Numbered from the stretch's first letter, positions 34,901 through 44,363 are shown. The stretch is 64,000 nucleotides of DNA from Hydractinia symbiolongicarpus (GCF_029227915.1 NC_079881.1:9734001-9798000), one strand, 5' to 3'. Notes: generated by a model not told the origin, from the letters alone. Program-made: numbers and translations.

Positions 34901-34973
34901 GCCTTGTTAGTGCAGTAGGCAGCGCATCAGTCTCATAATCTGAAGGTCGAGAGTTCGATCCTCACACAGGGCA
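34901..34973 (+). tRNA. tRNA-Met (CAT), elongator
   Basis: Unit 58. D-stem, base 26 region and T-stem-edge changes. Confidence 0.78.
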
Positions 34974-35037
34974 AGGCTTGTAAAAGCCGCAGTGAATCAA
35001 ATGTTTGACGCCTATTACAAAACTAGCAACTCAACAA

Positions 35038-35110
35038 TGATTCCGCCCGAGCACGAACCGGGAACCTTGCGCGTGTGAAGCGCACGTGATAACCGCTACA
35101 CTACGTAATC
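35038..35110 (-). tRNA. tRNA-Val (CAC)
   Basis: Unit 58. A5 type with A58 to T. Confidence 0.65.
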
Positions 35111-35201
35111 CAATGAATTTTGGAACGTATGACGAAGGAAAGCAATACAAGGCTAAAATAGCTAGAGAAAAAAGCAAAAACATGTCGCTTGTTAGTTGCC
35201 A

Positions 35202-35274
35202 GATTCTGTAGTGTAGTGGTTATCACGTGCGCTTTACACGCGCAAGGTCCCCGGTTCGAGCCCGGGCGGAATCA
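35202..35274 (+). tRNA. tRNA-Val (TAC)
   Basis: Unit 59. C5 to T (wobble). Confidence 0.87.
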
Positions 35275-35314
35275 TTGATGTTTCCGCGAAGCGAACCTCG
35301 GAAGAGCCTCTGTA

Positions 35315-35386
35315 GGTTCCATGGTGTAATGGTTAGCACTCAGGACTCCGAATCTTGGGATCCGAGTTCAAGTCTCGGTGGAACCT
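35315..35386 (+). tRNA. tRNA with Gln body and CCG anticodon (Arg-type)
   Basis: Unit 59. Loop CTCCGAA, so positions 34-36 are CCG, which reads arginine CGG. Anticodon stem pairs with one G-T wobble. The charging identity is uncertain. Confidence 0.75.
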
Positions 35387-35517
35387 GTGCCGTTATTTGT
35401 TCCTCGGAAGCACCTATTGGGCGTTTGGAAGCAACGGCACTTCAAATATTTTAGTCATTTGCAAGAAGACATTGTAATAACAACGTTCTTCTGAAATGCA
35501 TCGGATTAGGGCACAGT

Positions 35518-35590
35518 GCCTTGTTAGCGCAGTAGGCAGCGCGTCAGTCTCATAATCTGAAGGTCGTGAGTTCGATCCTCACACAGGGCA
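35518..35590 (+). tRNA. tRNA-Met (CAT), elongator
   Basis: Unit 59, consensus. Confidence 0.93.
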
Positions 35591-35654
35591 AGGCTTTTAA
35601 AAGCCGCAGTGAATCAAATGTCTGACGCCTATTACAAAACTAGCAACTCGACAA

Positions 35655-35727
35655 TTATTCCGCCCGAGCTCGAACCGGGGACCTTGCGCGTGTGAAGCGC
35701 ACGTGATAACCGCTACACTACGTAATC
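35655..35727 (-). tRNA. tRNA-Val (CAC)
   Basis: Unit 59. A5 type; a 3'-end change (TTATTCC). Confidence 0.8.
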
Positions 35728-35818
35728 CAATGAATTTTGGAACCTATGACGAAGGAAAGCAATACAAGGCTAAAATAGCTAGAGAAAAAAGCAAAAACAT
35801 GTCGCTTGTTAGTTGCCA

Positions 35819-35891
35819 GATTCCGTAGTGTAGTGGTTATCACGTGCGCTTTACACGCGCAAGGTCCCCGGTTCGATCCCGGGCGGAATCA
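35819..35891 (+). tRNA. tRNA-Val (TAC)
   Basis: Unit 60. T-loop G59 to T. Confidence 0.87.
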
Positions 35892-35931
35892 TTGATGTTT
35901 CCGCGAAGCGAACCTCGGAAGAGCCTCTGTA

Positions 35932-36003
35932 GGTTCCATGGTGTAATAGTTAGCACTCAGGACTCTGAATCCTGCGATCCGAGTTCAAGTCTCGGTGGAA
36001 CCT
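35932..36003 (+). tRNA. tRNA-Gln (CTG)
   Basis: Unit 60. One G of the D-loop GG pair is A. Confidence 0.78.
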
Positions 36004-36134
36004 GTGCCGTTATTTGTGCCTCGGAAGCACCTATTGGGCGTTTGGAAGCAACGGCACTTCAAATATTTTAGTCATTTGCAAGAAGACATTGTAATAACAA
36101 CGTTTTTCTGAAATGCATCGGATTAGGGCACAGT

Positions 36135-36207
36135 GCCTTGTTAGCGCAGTAGGCAGCGCGTCAGTCTCATAATCTGAAGGTCGTGAGTTCGATCCTCACA
36201 CAGGGCA
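36135..36207 (+). tRNA. tRNA-Met (CAT), elongator
   Basis: Unit 60, consensus. Confidence 0.93.
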
Positions 36208-36271
36208 AGGCTTTTAAAAGCCGCAGTGAATCAAATGTTTGACGCCTAATACAAAACTAGCAACTCAACAA

Positions 36272-36344
36272 TGATTCCGCCCGAGCTCGAACCGGGGACC
36301 TTGCGCGTGTGAAGCGCACGTGATAACCGCTACACTACGTAATC
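36272..36344 (-). tRNA. tRNA-Val (CAC)
   Basis: Unit 60. A5 type. Confidence 0.82.
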
Positions 36345-36435
36345 CAATGAATTTTGGAACCTATGACGAAGGAAAGCAATACAAGGCTAAAATAGCTAGA
36401 GAAAAAAGCACAAACATGTCGCTTGTTAGTTGCCA

Positions 36436-36508
36436 GATTCCCTAGTGTAGTGGTTATCACGTGCGCTTTACACGCGCAAGGTCCCCGGTTCGAGCCCGGG
36501 CGGAATCA
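36436..36508 (+). tRNA. tRNA-Val (TAC)
   Basis: Unit 61. G7 to C breaks G7-C66. Confidence 0.78.
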
Positions 36509-36548
36509 TTGATGTTTCCGCGAAGCGAACCTCGGAAGAGCCTCTGTA

Positions 36549-36620
36549 GGTTCCATGGTGTAATGGTTAGCACTCAGGACTCTGAATCTTGCGGTCCGAG
36601 TTCAAGTCTCGGTGGAACCT
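36549..36620 (+). tRNA. tRNA-Gln (CTG)
   Basis: Unit 61. TCTTG wobble and variable-loop G. Confidence 0.88.
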
Positions 36621-36751
36621 GTGCCGTTATTTGTCCCTCGGAAGCACTTATTGGGCGTTTGGAAGCAACGGCACTTCAAATATTTTAGTCATTTGCAAGA
36701 AGACATTGTAATAACAATGTTCTTCTGAAATGCATCGGAATAAGGCATAGG

Positions 36752-36824
36752 GCCTTGTTAGCGCAGTAGGCAGCGCGTCAGTCTCATAATCTGAAGGTCG
36801 TGAGTTTGATCCTCACACAGGGCA
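36752..36824 (+). tRNA. tRNA-Met (CAT), damaged B box
   Basis: Unit 61. C56 to T in the T-loop (TTTGATC) hits the invariant B-box C. Confidence 0.65.
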
Positions 36825-36888
36825 AGGCTTTTAAAAGCCGCAGTGAATCAAATGTTTGACGCCTATTACAAAACTAGCAACTCAACAA

Positions 36889-36961
36889 TGATTCCGCCCG
36901 AGCTCGAACCGGGGACCTTGCGCGTGTGAGGCGCACGGGATAACCGCTACACTACGTAATC
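36889..36961 (-). tRNA. tRNA-Val (CAC)
   Basis: Unit 61. A5 type; base 32 is C and a D-arm base is changed. Confidence 0.8.
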
Positions 36962-37052
36962 CAATGAATTTTGGAACCTATGACGAAGGAAAGCAATACA
37001 AGGCCAAAATAACTAGAGAAAAAAGCAAAAACATGTCGCTTGTTAGTTGCCA

Positions 37053-37125
37053 GATTCCGTAGTGTAGTGGTTATCACGTGCGCTTTACACGCGCAAGGTC
37101 CCCGGTTCGAGCCCGGGCGGAATCA
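37053..37125 (+). tRNA. tRNA-Val (TAC)
   Basis: Unit 62, consensus. Confidence 0.93.
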
Positions 37126-37165
37126 TTGATGTTTCCGCGAAGCGAACCTCGGAAGAGCCTCTGTA

Positions 37166-37236
37166 GGTTCCATGGTGTATGGTTAGCACTCAGGACTCTG
37201 AATCCTGCGATCCCAGTTCAAGTCTTGGTGGAACCT
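37166..37236 (+). tRNA. tRNA-Gln (CTG), 71 nt, damaged
   Basis: Unit 62. One A of the D-loop is missing (GTGTATGG) and the T-arm CCCAG/CTTGG has a C51-T63 mismatch. Eight units share this form. Confidence 0.62.
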
Positions 37237-37367
37237 GTGCCGTTATTTGTGCCTCGGAAGCACCTATTGGGCGTTTGGAAGCAACGGCACTTCAAATATT
37301 TTAGTCATTTGCAAGAAGACATTGTAATAACAACGTTCTTCTGAAATGCATCGGATTAGGGCACAGT

Positions 37368-37440
37368 GCCTTGTTAGCGCAGTAGGCAGCGCGTCAGTCT
37401 CATAATCTGAAGGTCGTGAGTTCGATCCTCACACAGGGCA
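37368..37440 (+). tRNA. tRNA-Met (CAT), elongator
   Basis: Unit 62, consensus. Confidence 0.93.
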
Positions 37441-37504
37441 AGGCTTTTAAAAGCCGCAGTGAATCAAATGTTTGACGCCTATTACAAAACTAGCAACTCA
37501 ACAA

Positions 37505-37578
37505 TGATTCCATCCCAAGCTCGAACCGCGGACCTTGCGCGTGTGAAGCGCACGTGATAACCGCTACACTACGTAATC
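37505..37578 (-). tRNA. tRNA-Val (CAC), 74 nt
   Basis: Unit 62. An extra base and changes at the acceptor/T-stem boundary (CATCCCAAGC); A5 type. Confidence 0.6.
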
Positions 37579-37669
37579 CAATGAATTTTGGAACCTATGA
37601 CGAAGGGAAGCAATACAAGGCTAAATAAGCTAGAGAAAAAAGCAAAAACATGTCGCTTGTTAGTTGCCA

Positions 37670-37742
37670 TATTCCGTTGTGTAGTGGTTATCACGTGCGC
37701 TTTACACGCGCAAGGTCCCCGGTTCGAGCCCGGGCGGAATCA
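37670..37742 (+). tRNA. tRNA-Val (TAC)
   Basis: Unit 63. T1 (T1-C72) and A9 to T. Confidence 0.72.
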
Positions 37743-37782
37743 TTGATGTTTCCGCGAAGCGAACCTCGGAAGAGCCTCTGTA

Positions 37783-37854
37783 GGTTCCATGGTGTAATGG
37801 TTAGCACTCAGGACTCTGAATCCTGCGATCCGAGTTCAAGTCTCGGTGGAACCT
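37783..37854 (+). tRNA. tRNA-Gln (CTG)
   Basis: Unit 63, consensus. Confidence 0.93.
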
Positions 37855-37985
37855 GTGCCGTTATTTGTGCCTCGGAAGCACCTATTGGGCGTTTGGAAGC
37901 AACGTCACTTCAAATATTTTAGTCATTTGCAAGAAGACATTGTAATAACAACGTTCTTCTGAAATGCATCGGATTAGGGCACAGT

Positions 37986-38058
37986 GTCTTGTTAGCGCAG
38001 TAGGCAGCACGTCAGTCTCATAATCTGAAGATCGAGAGTTCGATCCTCACACAGGGCA
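37986..38058 (+). tRNA. tRNA-Met (CAT), elongator
   Basis: Unit 63. One acceptor C to T wobble; GCAGCACG and GATCGAGAG variants. Confidence 0.77.
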
Positions 38059-38122
38059 AGGCTTTTAAAAGCCGCAGTGAGTCAAATGTTTGACGCCTAT
38101 TACAAAACTAGCAACTCAACAA

Positions 38123-38195
38123 TGATTCCGCCCGAGCTCGAACCGAGAACCTTGCGCGTGTGAAGCACACGTGATATCCGCTACACTACGTAATC
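38123..38195 (-). tRNA. tRNA-Val (CAC)
   Basis: Unit 63. A5 type; T29-G41 wobble; T-stem change (ACCGAGA). Confidence 0.73.
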
Positions 38196-38286
38196 CAATG
38201 AATTTTGGAACCTATGACGAAGAAAAGCAATACAAGGCTAAAATAGCTAGAGAAAAAAGCAAAAACATGTCGCTTGTTAGTTGCCA

Positions 38287-38359
38287 GATTTCGTAGTGTA
38301 GTGGATATCACGTGCGCTTTACACGCGCAAGGTCCCCGGTTCGAGCCCGGGCGGAATCA
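38287..38359 (+). tRNA. tRNA-Val (TAC)
   Basis: Unit 64. C5 to T wobble; D-loop GGATATC. Confidence 0.85.
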
Positions 38360-38399
38360 TTGATGTTTCTGCGAAGCGAACCTCGGAAGAGCCTCTGTA

Positions 38400-38471
38400 G
38401 GTTCCATGGTGTAATGGTTAGCACTCAGGACTCTGAATCTTGCGATCCGAGTTCAAGTCTCAGTGGAACCT
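38400..38471 (+). tRNA. tRNA-Gln (CTG)
   Basis: Unit 64. T-stem G64 to A; TCTTG wobble. Confidence 0.77.
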
Positions 38472-38602
38472 GTGCCGTTATTTGTGCCTCGGAAGCACCT
38501 ATTGGGCGTTTGGAAGCAACGGCACTTCAAATATTTTAGTCATTTGCAAGAAGACATTGTAATAACAACGTTCTTCTGAAATGCATCGGATTAGGGCACA
38601 GT

Positions 38603-38675
38603 GCCTTGTTAGCGCAGTTGGCAGCGCGTCAGTCTCATAATATGAAGGTCGTGAGTTCGATCCTCACACAGGGCA
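38603..38675 (+). tRNA. tRNA-Met (CAT), elongator
   Basis: Unit 64. C40 to A (G30-A40 mismatch); D-loop AGTTGG. Confidence 0.77.
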
Positions 38676-38739
38676 AGGCTTTTAAAAGCCGCAGTGAATC
38701 AAATGTTTGACGCCTATTAAAAAACTAGCAACTCAACAA

Positions 38740-38812
38740 TGATTCCGCCCGGGCTCGAACCGGGGACCTTGCGCGTGTGAAGCGCACGTGATAACCGCTA
38801 CACTACGGAATC
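38740..38812 (-). tRNA. tRNA-Val (CAC)
   Basis: Unit 64. Restored C5; consensus. Confidence 0.92.
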
Positions 38813-38903
38813 TAATGAAATTTGGAACCGATGACAAAGGAAAGCAATACAAGGCTAAAATAGCTAGAGAAAAAAGCAAAAACATGTCGCTTGTTATTTG
38901 CCA

Positions 38904-38976
38904 GATTCCGTAGTGTAGTGGTTATCACGTGCGCTTTACACGCGCAAGGTCCCCGGTTCGAGCCCGGGCGGAATCA
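38904..38976 (+). tRNA. tRNA-Val (TAC)
   Basis: Unit 65, consensus. Confidence 0.93.
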
Positions 38977-39016
38977 TTGATGTTTCCGCGAAGCGAACCT
39001 CGGAAGAGCCTCTGTA

Positions 39017-39087
39017 GGTTCCATGGTGTATGGTTAGCACTCAGGACTCTGAATCCTGCGATCCCAGTTCAAGTCTTGGTGGAACCT
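39017..39087 (+). tRNA. tRNA-Gln (CTG), 71 nt, damaged
   Basis: Unit 65. Same D-loop loss and T-arm mismatch as unit 62. Confidence 0.62.
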
Positions 39088-39218
39088 GTGCCGTTATTTG
39101 TGCCTCGGAAGCACCTATTGGGCGTTTGGAAGCAACGGCACTTCAAATATTTTAGTCATTTGCAAGAAGACATTGTAATAACAACGTTCTTCTGAAATGC
39201 ATCGGATTAGGGCACAGT

Positions 39219-39291
39219 GCCTTGTTAGCGCAGTAGGCAGCGCGTCAGTCTCATAATCTGAAGGTCGTGAGTTCGATCCTCACACAGGGCA
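39219..39291 (+). tRNA. tRNA-Met (CAT), elongator
   Basis: Unit 65, consensus; the palindrome after it has one changed base. Confidence 0.93.
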
Positions 39292-39355
39292 AGGATTTTA
39301 AAAGCCGCAGTGAATCAAATGTTTGACGCCTATTACAAAACTAGCAACTCAACAA

Positions 39356-39428
39356 TGATTCCGCCCGAGCTCGAACCGCGGACCTTGCGCGTGTGAAGCG
39401 CACGTGATAACCGCTACACTACGTAATC
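39356..39428 (-). tRNA. tRNA-Val (CAC)
   Basis: Unit 65. A5 type; one T-stem change (ACCGCGG). Confidence 0.77.
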
Positions 39429-39518
39429 CAATGAATTTTGGAACCTATGACGAAGGGAAGCAATACAAGGCTAAATAAGCTAGAGAAAAAGCAAAAACAT
39501 GTCGCCTGTTAGTTGCCA

Positions 39519-39591
39519 TATTCCGTTGTGTAGTGGTTATCACGTGCGCTTTACACGCGCAAGGTCCCCGGTTCGAGCCCGGGCGGAATCA
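39519..39591 (+). tRNA. tRNA-Val (TAC)
   Basis: Unit 66. T1 and A9 to T. Confidence 0.72.
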
Positions 39592-39631
39592 TTGATGTTT
39601 CCGCGAAGCGAACCTCGGAAGAGCCTCTGTA

Positions 39632-39703
39632 GGTTCCATGGTGTAATGGTTAGCACTCAGGACTCTGAATCCTGCGATCCGAGTTCAAGTCTCGGTGGAA
39701 CCT
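39632..39703 (+). tRNA. tRNA-Gln (CTG)
   Basis: Unit 66, consensus. Confidence 0.93.
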
Positions 39704-39834
39704 GTGCCGTTATTTGTGCCTCGGAAGCACCTATTGGGCGTTTGGAAGCAACGGCACTTCAAATATTTTAGTCATTTGCAAGAAGACATTGTAATAACAA
39801 CGTTCTTCTGAAATGCATCGGATTAGGGCACAGT

Positions 39835-39907
39835 GCCTTGTTAGCGCAGTAGGCAGCACGTCAGTCTCATAATCTGAAGATCGAGAGTTCGATCCTCACA
39901 CAGGGCA
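39835..39907 (+). tRNA. tRNA-Met (CAT), elongator
   Basis: Unit 66. GCAGCACG and GATCGAGAG variants. Confidence 0.8.
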
Positions 39908-39971
39908 AGGCTTTTAAAAGCCGCAGTGAGTCAAATGTTTGACGCCTATTACAAAACTAGCAACTCAACAA

Positions 39972-40044
39972 TGATTCCGCCCGAGCTCGAACCGAGAACC
40001 TTGCGCGTGTGAAGCACACGTGATATCCGCTACACTACGTAATC
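39972..40044 (-). tRNA. tRNA-Val (CAC)
   Basis: Unit 66. Same form as unit 63. Confidence 0.73.
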
Positions 40045-40135
40045 CAATGAATTTTGGAACCTATGACGAAGAAAAGCAATACAAGGCTAAAATAGCTAGA
40101 GAAAAAAGCAAAAACATGTCGCTTGTTAGTTGCCA

Positions 40136-40208
40136 GATTTCGTAGTGTAGTGGATATCACGTGCGCTTTACACGCGCAAGGTCCCCGGTTCGAGCCCGGG
40201 CGGAATCA
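40136..40208 (+). tRNA. tRNA-Val (TAC)
   Basis: Unit 67. Same form as unit 64. Confidence 0.85.
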
Positions 40209-40248
40209 TTGATGTTTCTGCGAAGCGAACCTCGGAAGAGCCTCTGTA

Positions 40249-40320
40249 GGTTCCATGGTGTAATGGTTAGCACTCAGTACTCTGAATCTTGCGATCCGAG
40301 TTCAAGTCTCAGTGGAACCT
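40249..40320 (+). tRNA. tRNA-Gln (CTG)
   Basis: Unit 67. G30 to T breaks an anticodon-stem pair; G64 to A. Confidence 0.7.
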
Positions 40321-40451
40321 GTGCCTTTATTTGTGCCTCGGAAGCACCTATTGGGCGTTTGGAAGCAACGGCACTTCAAATATTTTAGTCATTTGCAAGA
40401 AGACATTGTAGTAACAACGTTCTTCTGAAATGCATCGGATTAGGGCACAGT

Positions 40452-40524
40452 GCCTTGTTAGCGCAGTTGGCAGCGCGTCAGTCTCATAATATGAAGGTCG
40501 TGAGTTCGATCCTCACACAGGGCA
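40452..40524 (+). tRNA. tRNA-Met (CAT), elongator
   Basis: Unit 67. Same form as unit 64. Confidence 0.77.
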
Positions 40525-40588
40525 AGGCTTTTAAAAGCCGCAGTGAGTCAAATGTTTGACGCCTATTAAAAAACTAGCAACTCAACAA

Positions 40589-40661
40589 TGATTCCGCCCA
40601 GGCTCGAACCGGGGACCTTGCGCGTGTGAAGCGCACGTGATAACCGCTACACTACGAGATC
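40589..40661 (-). tRNA. tRNA-Val (CAC)
   Basis: Unit 67. 5' end reads GATCTCG, giving acceptor mismatches. Confidence 0.7.
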
Positions 40662-40752
40662 TAATGAAATTTGTAACCGATGACAAAGGAAAGCAATACA
40701 AGGCTAAAATAGCTAGAGAAAAAAGCAAAAACATGTCGCTTGTTATTTGCCA

Positions 40753-40825
40753 GATTCCGTAGTGTAGTGGTTATCACGTGCGCTTTACACGCGCAAGGTC
40801 CCCGGTTCGAGCCCGGGCGGAATCA
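40753..40825 (+). tRNA. tRNA-Val (TAC)
   Basis: Unit 68, consensus. Confidence 0.93.
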
Positions 40826-40865
40826 TTGATGTTTCCGCGAAGCGAACCTCGGAAGAGCCTCTGTA

Positions 40866-40937
40866 GGTTCCATGTTGTAATGGTTAGCACTCAGGACTCT
40901 GAATCCTGCGATCCGAGTTGAAGTCTCGGTGGAACCT
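40866..40937 (+). tRNA. tRNA-Gln (CTG), damaged B box
   Basis: Unit 68. C56 to G in the T-loop and G10 to T in the D-stem. Confidence 0.6.
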
Positions 40938-41068
40938 GTGCCGTTATTTGTGCTTTGGAAGCACCTATGGGGCGTTTGGAAGCAACGGCACTTCAAATAT
41001 TTTAGTCATTTGCAAGAAGACATTGTAATAACAACGTTCTTCTGAAATGCATCGGATTAGGGCACAGT

Positions 41069-41141
41069 GCCTTGTTAGCGCAGTAGGCAGCGCGTCAGTC
41101 TCATAATCTGAAGGTCGTGAGTTCGATCCTCACACAGGGCA
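41069..41141 (+). tRNA. tRNA-Met (CAT), elongator
   Basis: Unit 68, consensus. Confidence 0.93.
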
Positions 41142-41205
41142 AGGCTTTTAAAAGCCGCAGTGAATCAAATGTTTGACGCCTATTACAAAACTAGCAACTC
41201 AACAA

Positions 41206-41279
41206 TGATTCCATCCCAAGCTCGAACCGCGGACCTTGCGCGTGTGAAGCGCACGTGATAACCGCTACACTACGTAATC
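41206..41279 (-). tRNA. tRNA-Val (CAC), 74 nt
   Basis: Unit 68. Same extra-base form as unit 62. Confidence 0.6.
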
Positions 41280-41370
41280 CAATGAATTTTGGAACCTATG
41301 ACGAAGGGAAGCAATACAAGGCTAAATAAGCTAGAGAAAAAAACAAAAACATGTCGCTTGTTAGTTGCCA

Positions 41371-41443
41371 TATTCCGTTGTGTAGTGGTTATCACGTGCG
41401 CTTTACACGCGCAAGGTCCCCGGTTCGAGCCCGGGCGGAATCA
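41371..41443 (+). tRNA. tRNA-Val (TAC)
   Basis: Unit 69. T1 and A9 to T. Confidence 0.72.
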
Positions 41444-41483
41444 TTGATGTTTCCGCGAAGCGAACCTCGGAAGAGCCTCTGTA

Positions 41484-41555
41484 GGTTCCATGGTGTAATG
41501 GTTAGCACTCAGGACTCTGAATCCTGCGATCCGAGTTCAAGTCTCGGTGGAACCT
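41484..41555 (+). tRNA. tRNA-Gln (CTG)
   Basis: Unit 69, consensus. Confidence 0.93.
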
Positions 41556-41686
41556 GTGCCGTTATTTGTGCCTCGGAAGCACCTATTGGGCGTTTGGAAG
41601 CAACGTCACTTCAAATATTTTAGTCATTTGCAAGAAGACATTGTAATAACAACGTTCTTCTGAAATGCATCGGATTAGGGCACAGT

Positions 41687-41759
41687 GTCTTGTTAGCGCA
41701 GTAGGCAGCACGTCAGTCTCATAATCTGAAGATCGAGAGTTCGATCCTCACACAGGGCA
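41687..41759 (+). tRNA. tRNA-Met (CAT), elongator
   Basis: Unit 69. Same form as unit 63. Confidence 0.77.
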
Positions 41760-41823
41760 AGGCTTTTAAAAGCCGCAGTGAGTCAAATGTTTGACGCCTA
41801 TTACAAAACTAGCAACTCAACAA

Positions 41824-41896
41824 TGATTCCGCCCGAGCTCGAACCGAGAACCTTGCGCGTGTGAAGCACACGTGATATCCGCTACACTACGTAATC
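41824..41896 (-). tRNA. tRNA-Val (CAC)
   Basis: Unit 69. Same form as unit 63. Confidence 0.73.
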
Positions 41897-41987
41897 CAAT
41901 GAATTTTGGAACCTATGACGAAGAAAAGCAATACAAGGCTAAAATAGCTAGAGAAAAAAGCAAAAACATGTCGCTTGTTAGTTGCCA

Positions 41988-42060
41988 GATTTCGTAGTGT
42001 AGTGGATATCACGTGCGCTTTACACGCGCAAGGTCCCCGGTTCCAGCCCGGGCGGAATCA
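41988..42060 (+). tRNA. tRNA-Val (TAC)
   Basis: Unit 70. As unit 64, plus T-loop G57 to C in the B box. Confidence 0.72.
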
Positions 42061-42100
42061 TTGATGTTTCTGCGAAGCGAACCTCGGAAGAGCCTCTGTA

Positions 42101-42172
42101 GGTTCCATGGTGTAATGGTTAGCACTCAGGACTCTGAATCTTGCGATCCGAGTTCAAGTCTCAGTGGAACCT
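42101..42172 (+). tRNA. tRNA-Gln (CTG)
   Basis: Unit 70. Same form as unit 64. Confidence 0.77.
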
Positions 42173-42303
42173 GTGCCGTTATTTGTGCCTCGGAAGCACC
42201 TATTGGGCGTTTGGAAGCAACGGCACTTCAAATATTTTAGTCATTTGCAAGAAGACATTGTAATAACAACGTTCTTCTGAAATGCATCGGATTAGGGCAC
42301 AGT

Positions 42304-42376
42304 GCCTTGTTAGCGCAGTTGGCAGCGCGTCAGTCTCATAATATGAAGGTCGTGAGTTCGATCCTTACACAGGGCA
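42304..42376 (+). tRNA. tRNA-Met (CAT), elongator
   Basis: Unit 70. As unit 64 with one more T-stem change. Confidence 0.75.
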
Positions 42377-42440
42377 AGGCTTTTAAAAGCCGCAGTGAAT
42401 CAAATGTTTGACGCCTATTAAAAAACTAGCAACTCAACAA

Positions 42441-42513
42441 TGATTCCGCCCGGGCTCGAACCGGGGACCTTGCGCGTGTGAAGCGCACGTGATAACCGCT
42501 ACACTACGGAATC
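42441..42513 (-). tRNA. tRNA-Val (CAC)
   Basis: Unit 70, consensus with C5. Confidence 0.92.
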
Positions 42514-42604
42514 TAATGAAATTTGGAACCGATGACAAAGGAAAGCAATACAAGGCTAAAATAGCTAGAGAAAAAAGCAAAAACATGTCGCTTGTTATTT
42601 GCCA

Positions 42605-42677
42605 GATTCCGTAGTGTAGTGGTTATCACGTGCGCTTTACACGCGCAAGGTCCCCGGTTCGAGCCCGGGCGGAATCA
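42605..42677 (+). tRNA. tRNA-Val (TAC)
   Basis: Unit 71, consensus. Confidence 0.93.
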
Positions 42678-42717
42678 TTGATGTTTCCGCGAAGCGAACC
42701 TCGGAAGAGCCTCTGTA

Positions 42718-42788
42718 GGTTCCATGGTGTATGGTTAGCACTCAGGACTCTGAATCCTGCGATCCCAGTTCAAGTCTTGGTGGAACCT
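42718..42788 (+). tRNA. tRNA-Gln (CTG), 71 nt, damaged
   Basis: Unit 71. Same form as unit 62. Confidence 0.62.
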
Positions 42789-42919
42789 GTGCCGTTATTT
42801 GTGCCTCGGAAGCACCTATTGGGCGTTTGGAAGCAACGGCACTTCAAATATTTTAGTCATTTGCAAGAAGACATTGTAATAACAACGTTCTTCTGAAATG
42901 CATCGGATTAGGGCACAGT

Positions 42920-42992
42920 GCCTTGTTAGCGCAGTGGGCAGCGCGTCAGTCTCATAATCTGAAGGTCGTGAGTTCGATCCTCACACAGGGCA
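42920..42992 (+). tRNA. tRNA-Met (CAT), elongator
   Basis: Unit 71. D-loop A to G. Confidence 0.9.
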
Positions 42993-43056
42993 AGGATTTT
43001 AAAAGCCGCAGTGAATCAAATGTTTGACGCCTATTACAAAACTAGCAACTCAACAA

Positions 43057-43129
43057 TGATTCCGCCCGAGCTCGAACCGCGGACCTTGCGCGTGTGAAGC
43101 GCACGTGATAACCGCTACACTACGTAATC
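43057..43129 (-). tRNA. tRNA-Val (CAC)
   Basis: Unit 71. Same form as unit 65. Confidence 0.77.
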
Positions 43130-43220
43130 CAATGAATTTTGGAACCTATGACGAAGGGAAGCAATACAAGGCTAAATAAGCTAGAGAAAAAAGCAAAAAC
43201 ATGTCGCTTGTTAGTTGCCA

Positions 43221-43293
43221 TATTCCGTTGTGTAGTGGTTATCACGTGCGCTTTACACGCGCAAGGTCCCCGGTTCGAGCCCGGGCGGAATCA
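43221..43293 (+). tRNA. tRNA-Val (TAC)
   Basis: Unit 72. T1 and A9 to T. Confidence 0.72.
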
Positions 43294-43333
43294 TTGATGT
43301 TTCCGCGAAGCGAACCTCGGAAGAGCCTCTGTA

Positions 43334-43405
43334 GGTTCCATGGTGTAATGGTTAGGACTCAGGACTCTGAATCCTGCGATCCGAGTTCAAGTCTCGGTGG
43401 AACCT
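43334..43405 (+). tRNA. tRNA-Gln (CTG)
   Basis: Unit 72. D-stem C23 to G. Confidence 0.8.
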
Positions 43406-43536
43406 GTGCCGTTATTTGTGCCTCGGAAGCACCTATTGGGCGTTTGGAAGCAACGGCACTTCAAATATTTTAGTCATTTGCAAGAAGACATTGTAATAAC
43501 AACGTTCTTCTGAAATGCATCGGATTAGGGCACAGT

Positions 43537-43609
43537 GCCTTGTTAGCGCAGTAGGCAGCACGTCAGTCTCATAATCTGAAGATCGAGAGTTCGATCCTCA
43601 CACAGGGCA
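43537..43609 (+). tRNA. tRNA-Met (CAT), elongator
   Basis: Unit 72. Same form as unit 66. Confidence 0.8.
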
Positions 43610-43673
43610 AGGCTTTTAAAAGCCGCAGTGAGTCAAATGTTTGACGCCTATTACAAAACTAGCAACTCAACAA

Positions 43674-43746
43674 TGATTCCGCCCGAGCTCGAACCGAGAA
43701 CCTTGCGCGTGTGAAGCACACGTGATATCCGCTACACTACGTAATC
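43674..43746 (-). tRNA. tRNA-Val (CAC)
   Basis: Unit 72. Same form as unit 63. Confidence 0.73.
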
Positions 43747-43837
43747 CAATGAATTTTGGAACCTATGACGAAGAAAAGCAATACAAGGCTAAAATAGCTA
43801 GAGAAAAAAGCAAAAACATGTCGCTTGTTAGTTACCA

Positions 43838-43910
43838 GATTTCGTAGTGTAGTGGATATCACGTGCGCTTTACACGCGCAAGGTCCCCGGTTCGAGCCCG
43901 GGCGGAATCA
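43838..43910 (+). tRNA. tRNA-Val (TAC)
   Basis: Unit 73. Same form as unit 64. Confidence 0.85.
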
Positions 43911-43950
43911 TTGATGTTTCTGCGAAGCGAACCTCGGAAGAGCCTCTGTA

Positions 43951-44022
43951 GGTTCCATGGTGTAATGGTTAGCACTCAGGACTCTGAATCTTGCGATCCG
44001 AGTTCAAGTCTCAGTGGAACCT
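43951..44022 (+). tRNA. tRNA-Gln (CTG)
   Basis: Unit 73. Same form as unit 64. Confidence 0.77.
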
Positions 44023-44153
44023 GTGCCTTTATTTGTGCCTCGGAAGCACCTATTGGGCGTTTGGAAGCAACGGCACTTCAAATATTTTAGTCATTTGCAA
44101 GAAGACATTGTAGTAACAACGTTCTTCTGAAATGCATCGGATTAGGGCACAGT

Positions 44154-44226
44154 GCCTTGTTAGCGCAGTTGGCAGCGCGTCAGTCTCATAATATGAAGGT
44201 CGTGAGTTCGATCCTCACACAGGGCA
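44154..44226 (+). tRNA. tRNA-Met (CAT), elongator
   Basis: Unit 73. Same form as unit 64. Confidence 0.77.
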
Positions 44227-44290
44227 AGGCTTTTAAAAGCCGCAGTGAGTCAAATGTTTGACGCCTATTAAAAAACTAGCAACTCAACAA

Positions 44291-44363
44291 TGATTCCGCC
44301 CGGGCTCGAACCGGGGACCTTGCGCGTGTGAAGCGCACGTGATAACCGCTACACTACGAGATC
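44291..44363 (-). tRNA. tRNA-Val (CAC)
   Basis: Unit 73. GATCTCG acceptor as unit 67. Confidence 0.7.

Larger units (their letters stand above)
35202..37669. repeat. Higher-order repeat F, copy 1 (units 59-62)
   Basis: Matches units 75-78 at offset 9869 (16 units), sharing the CCG-anticodon Gln and the C56-to-T Met. Confidence 0.85.
37250..40950. repeat. Higher-order repeat G, copy 1 (6 units, 3701 bp)
   Basis: From the Gln-Met spacer of unit 62 to that of unit 68; repeated directly afterwards. Edges are approximate. Private marks include CATCCCAAGC in the - strand Val of units 62 and 68 and TGTCTTG in Met of units 63 and 69. Confidence 0.82.
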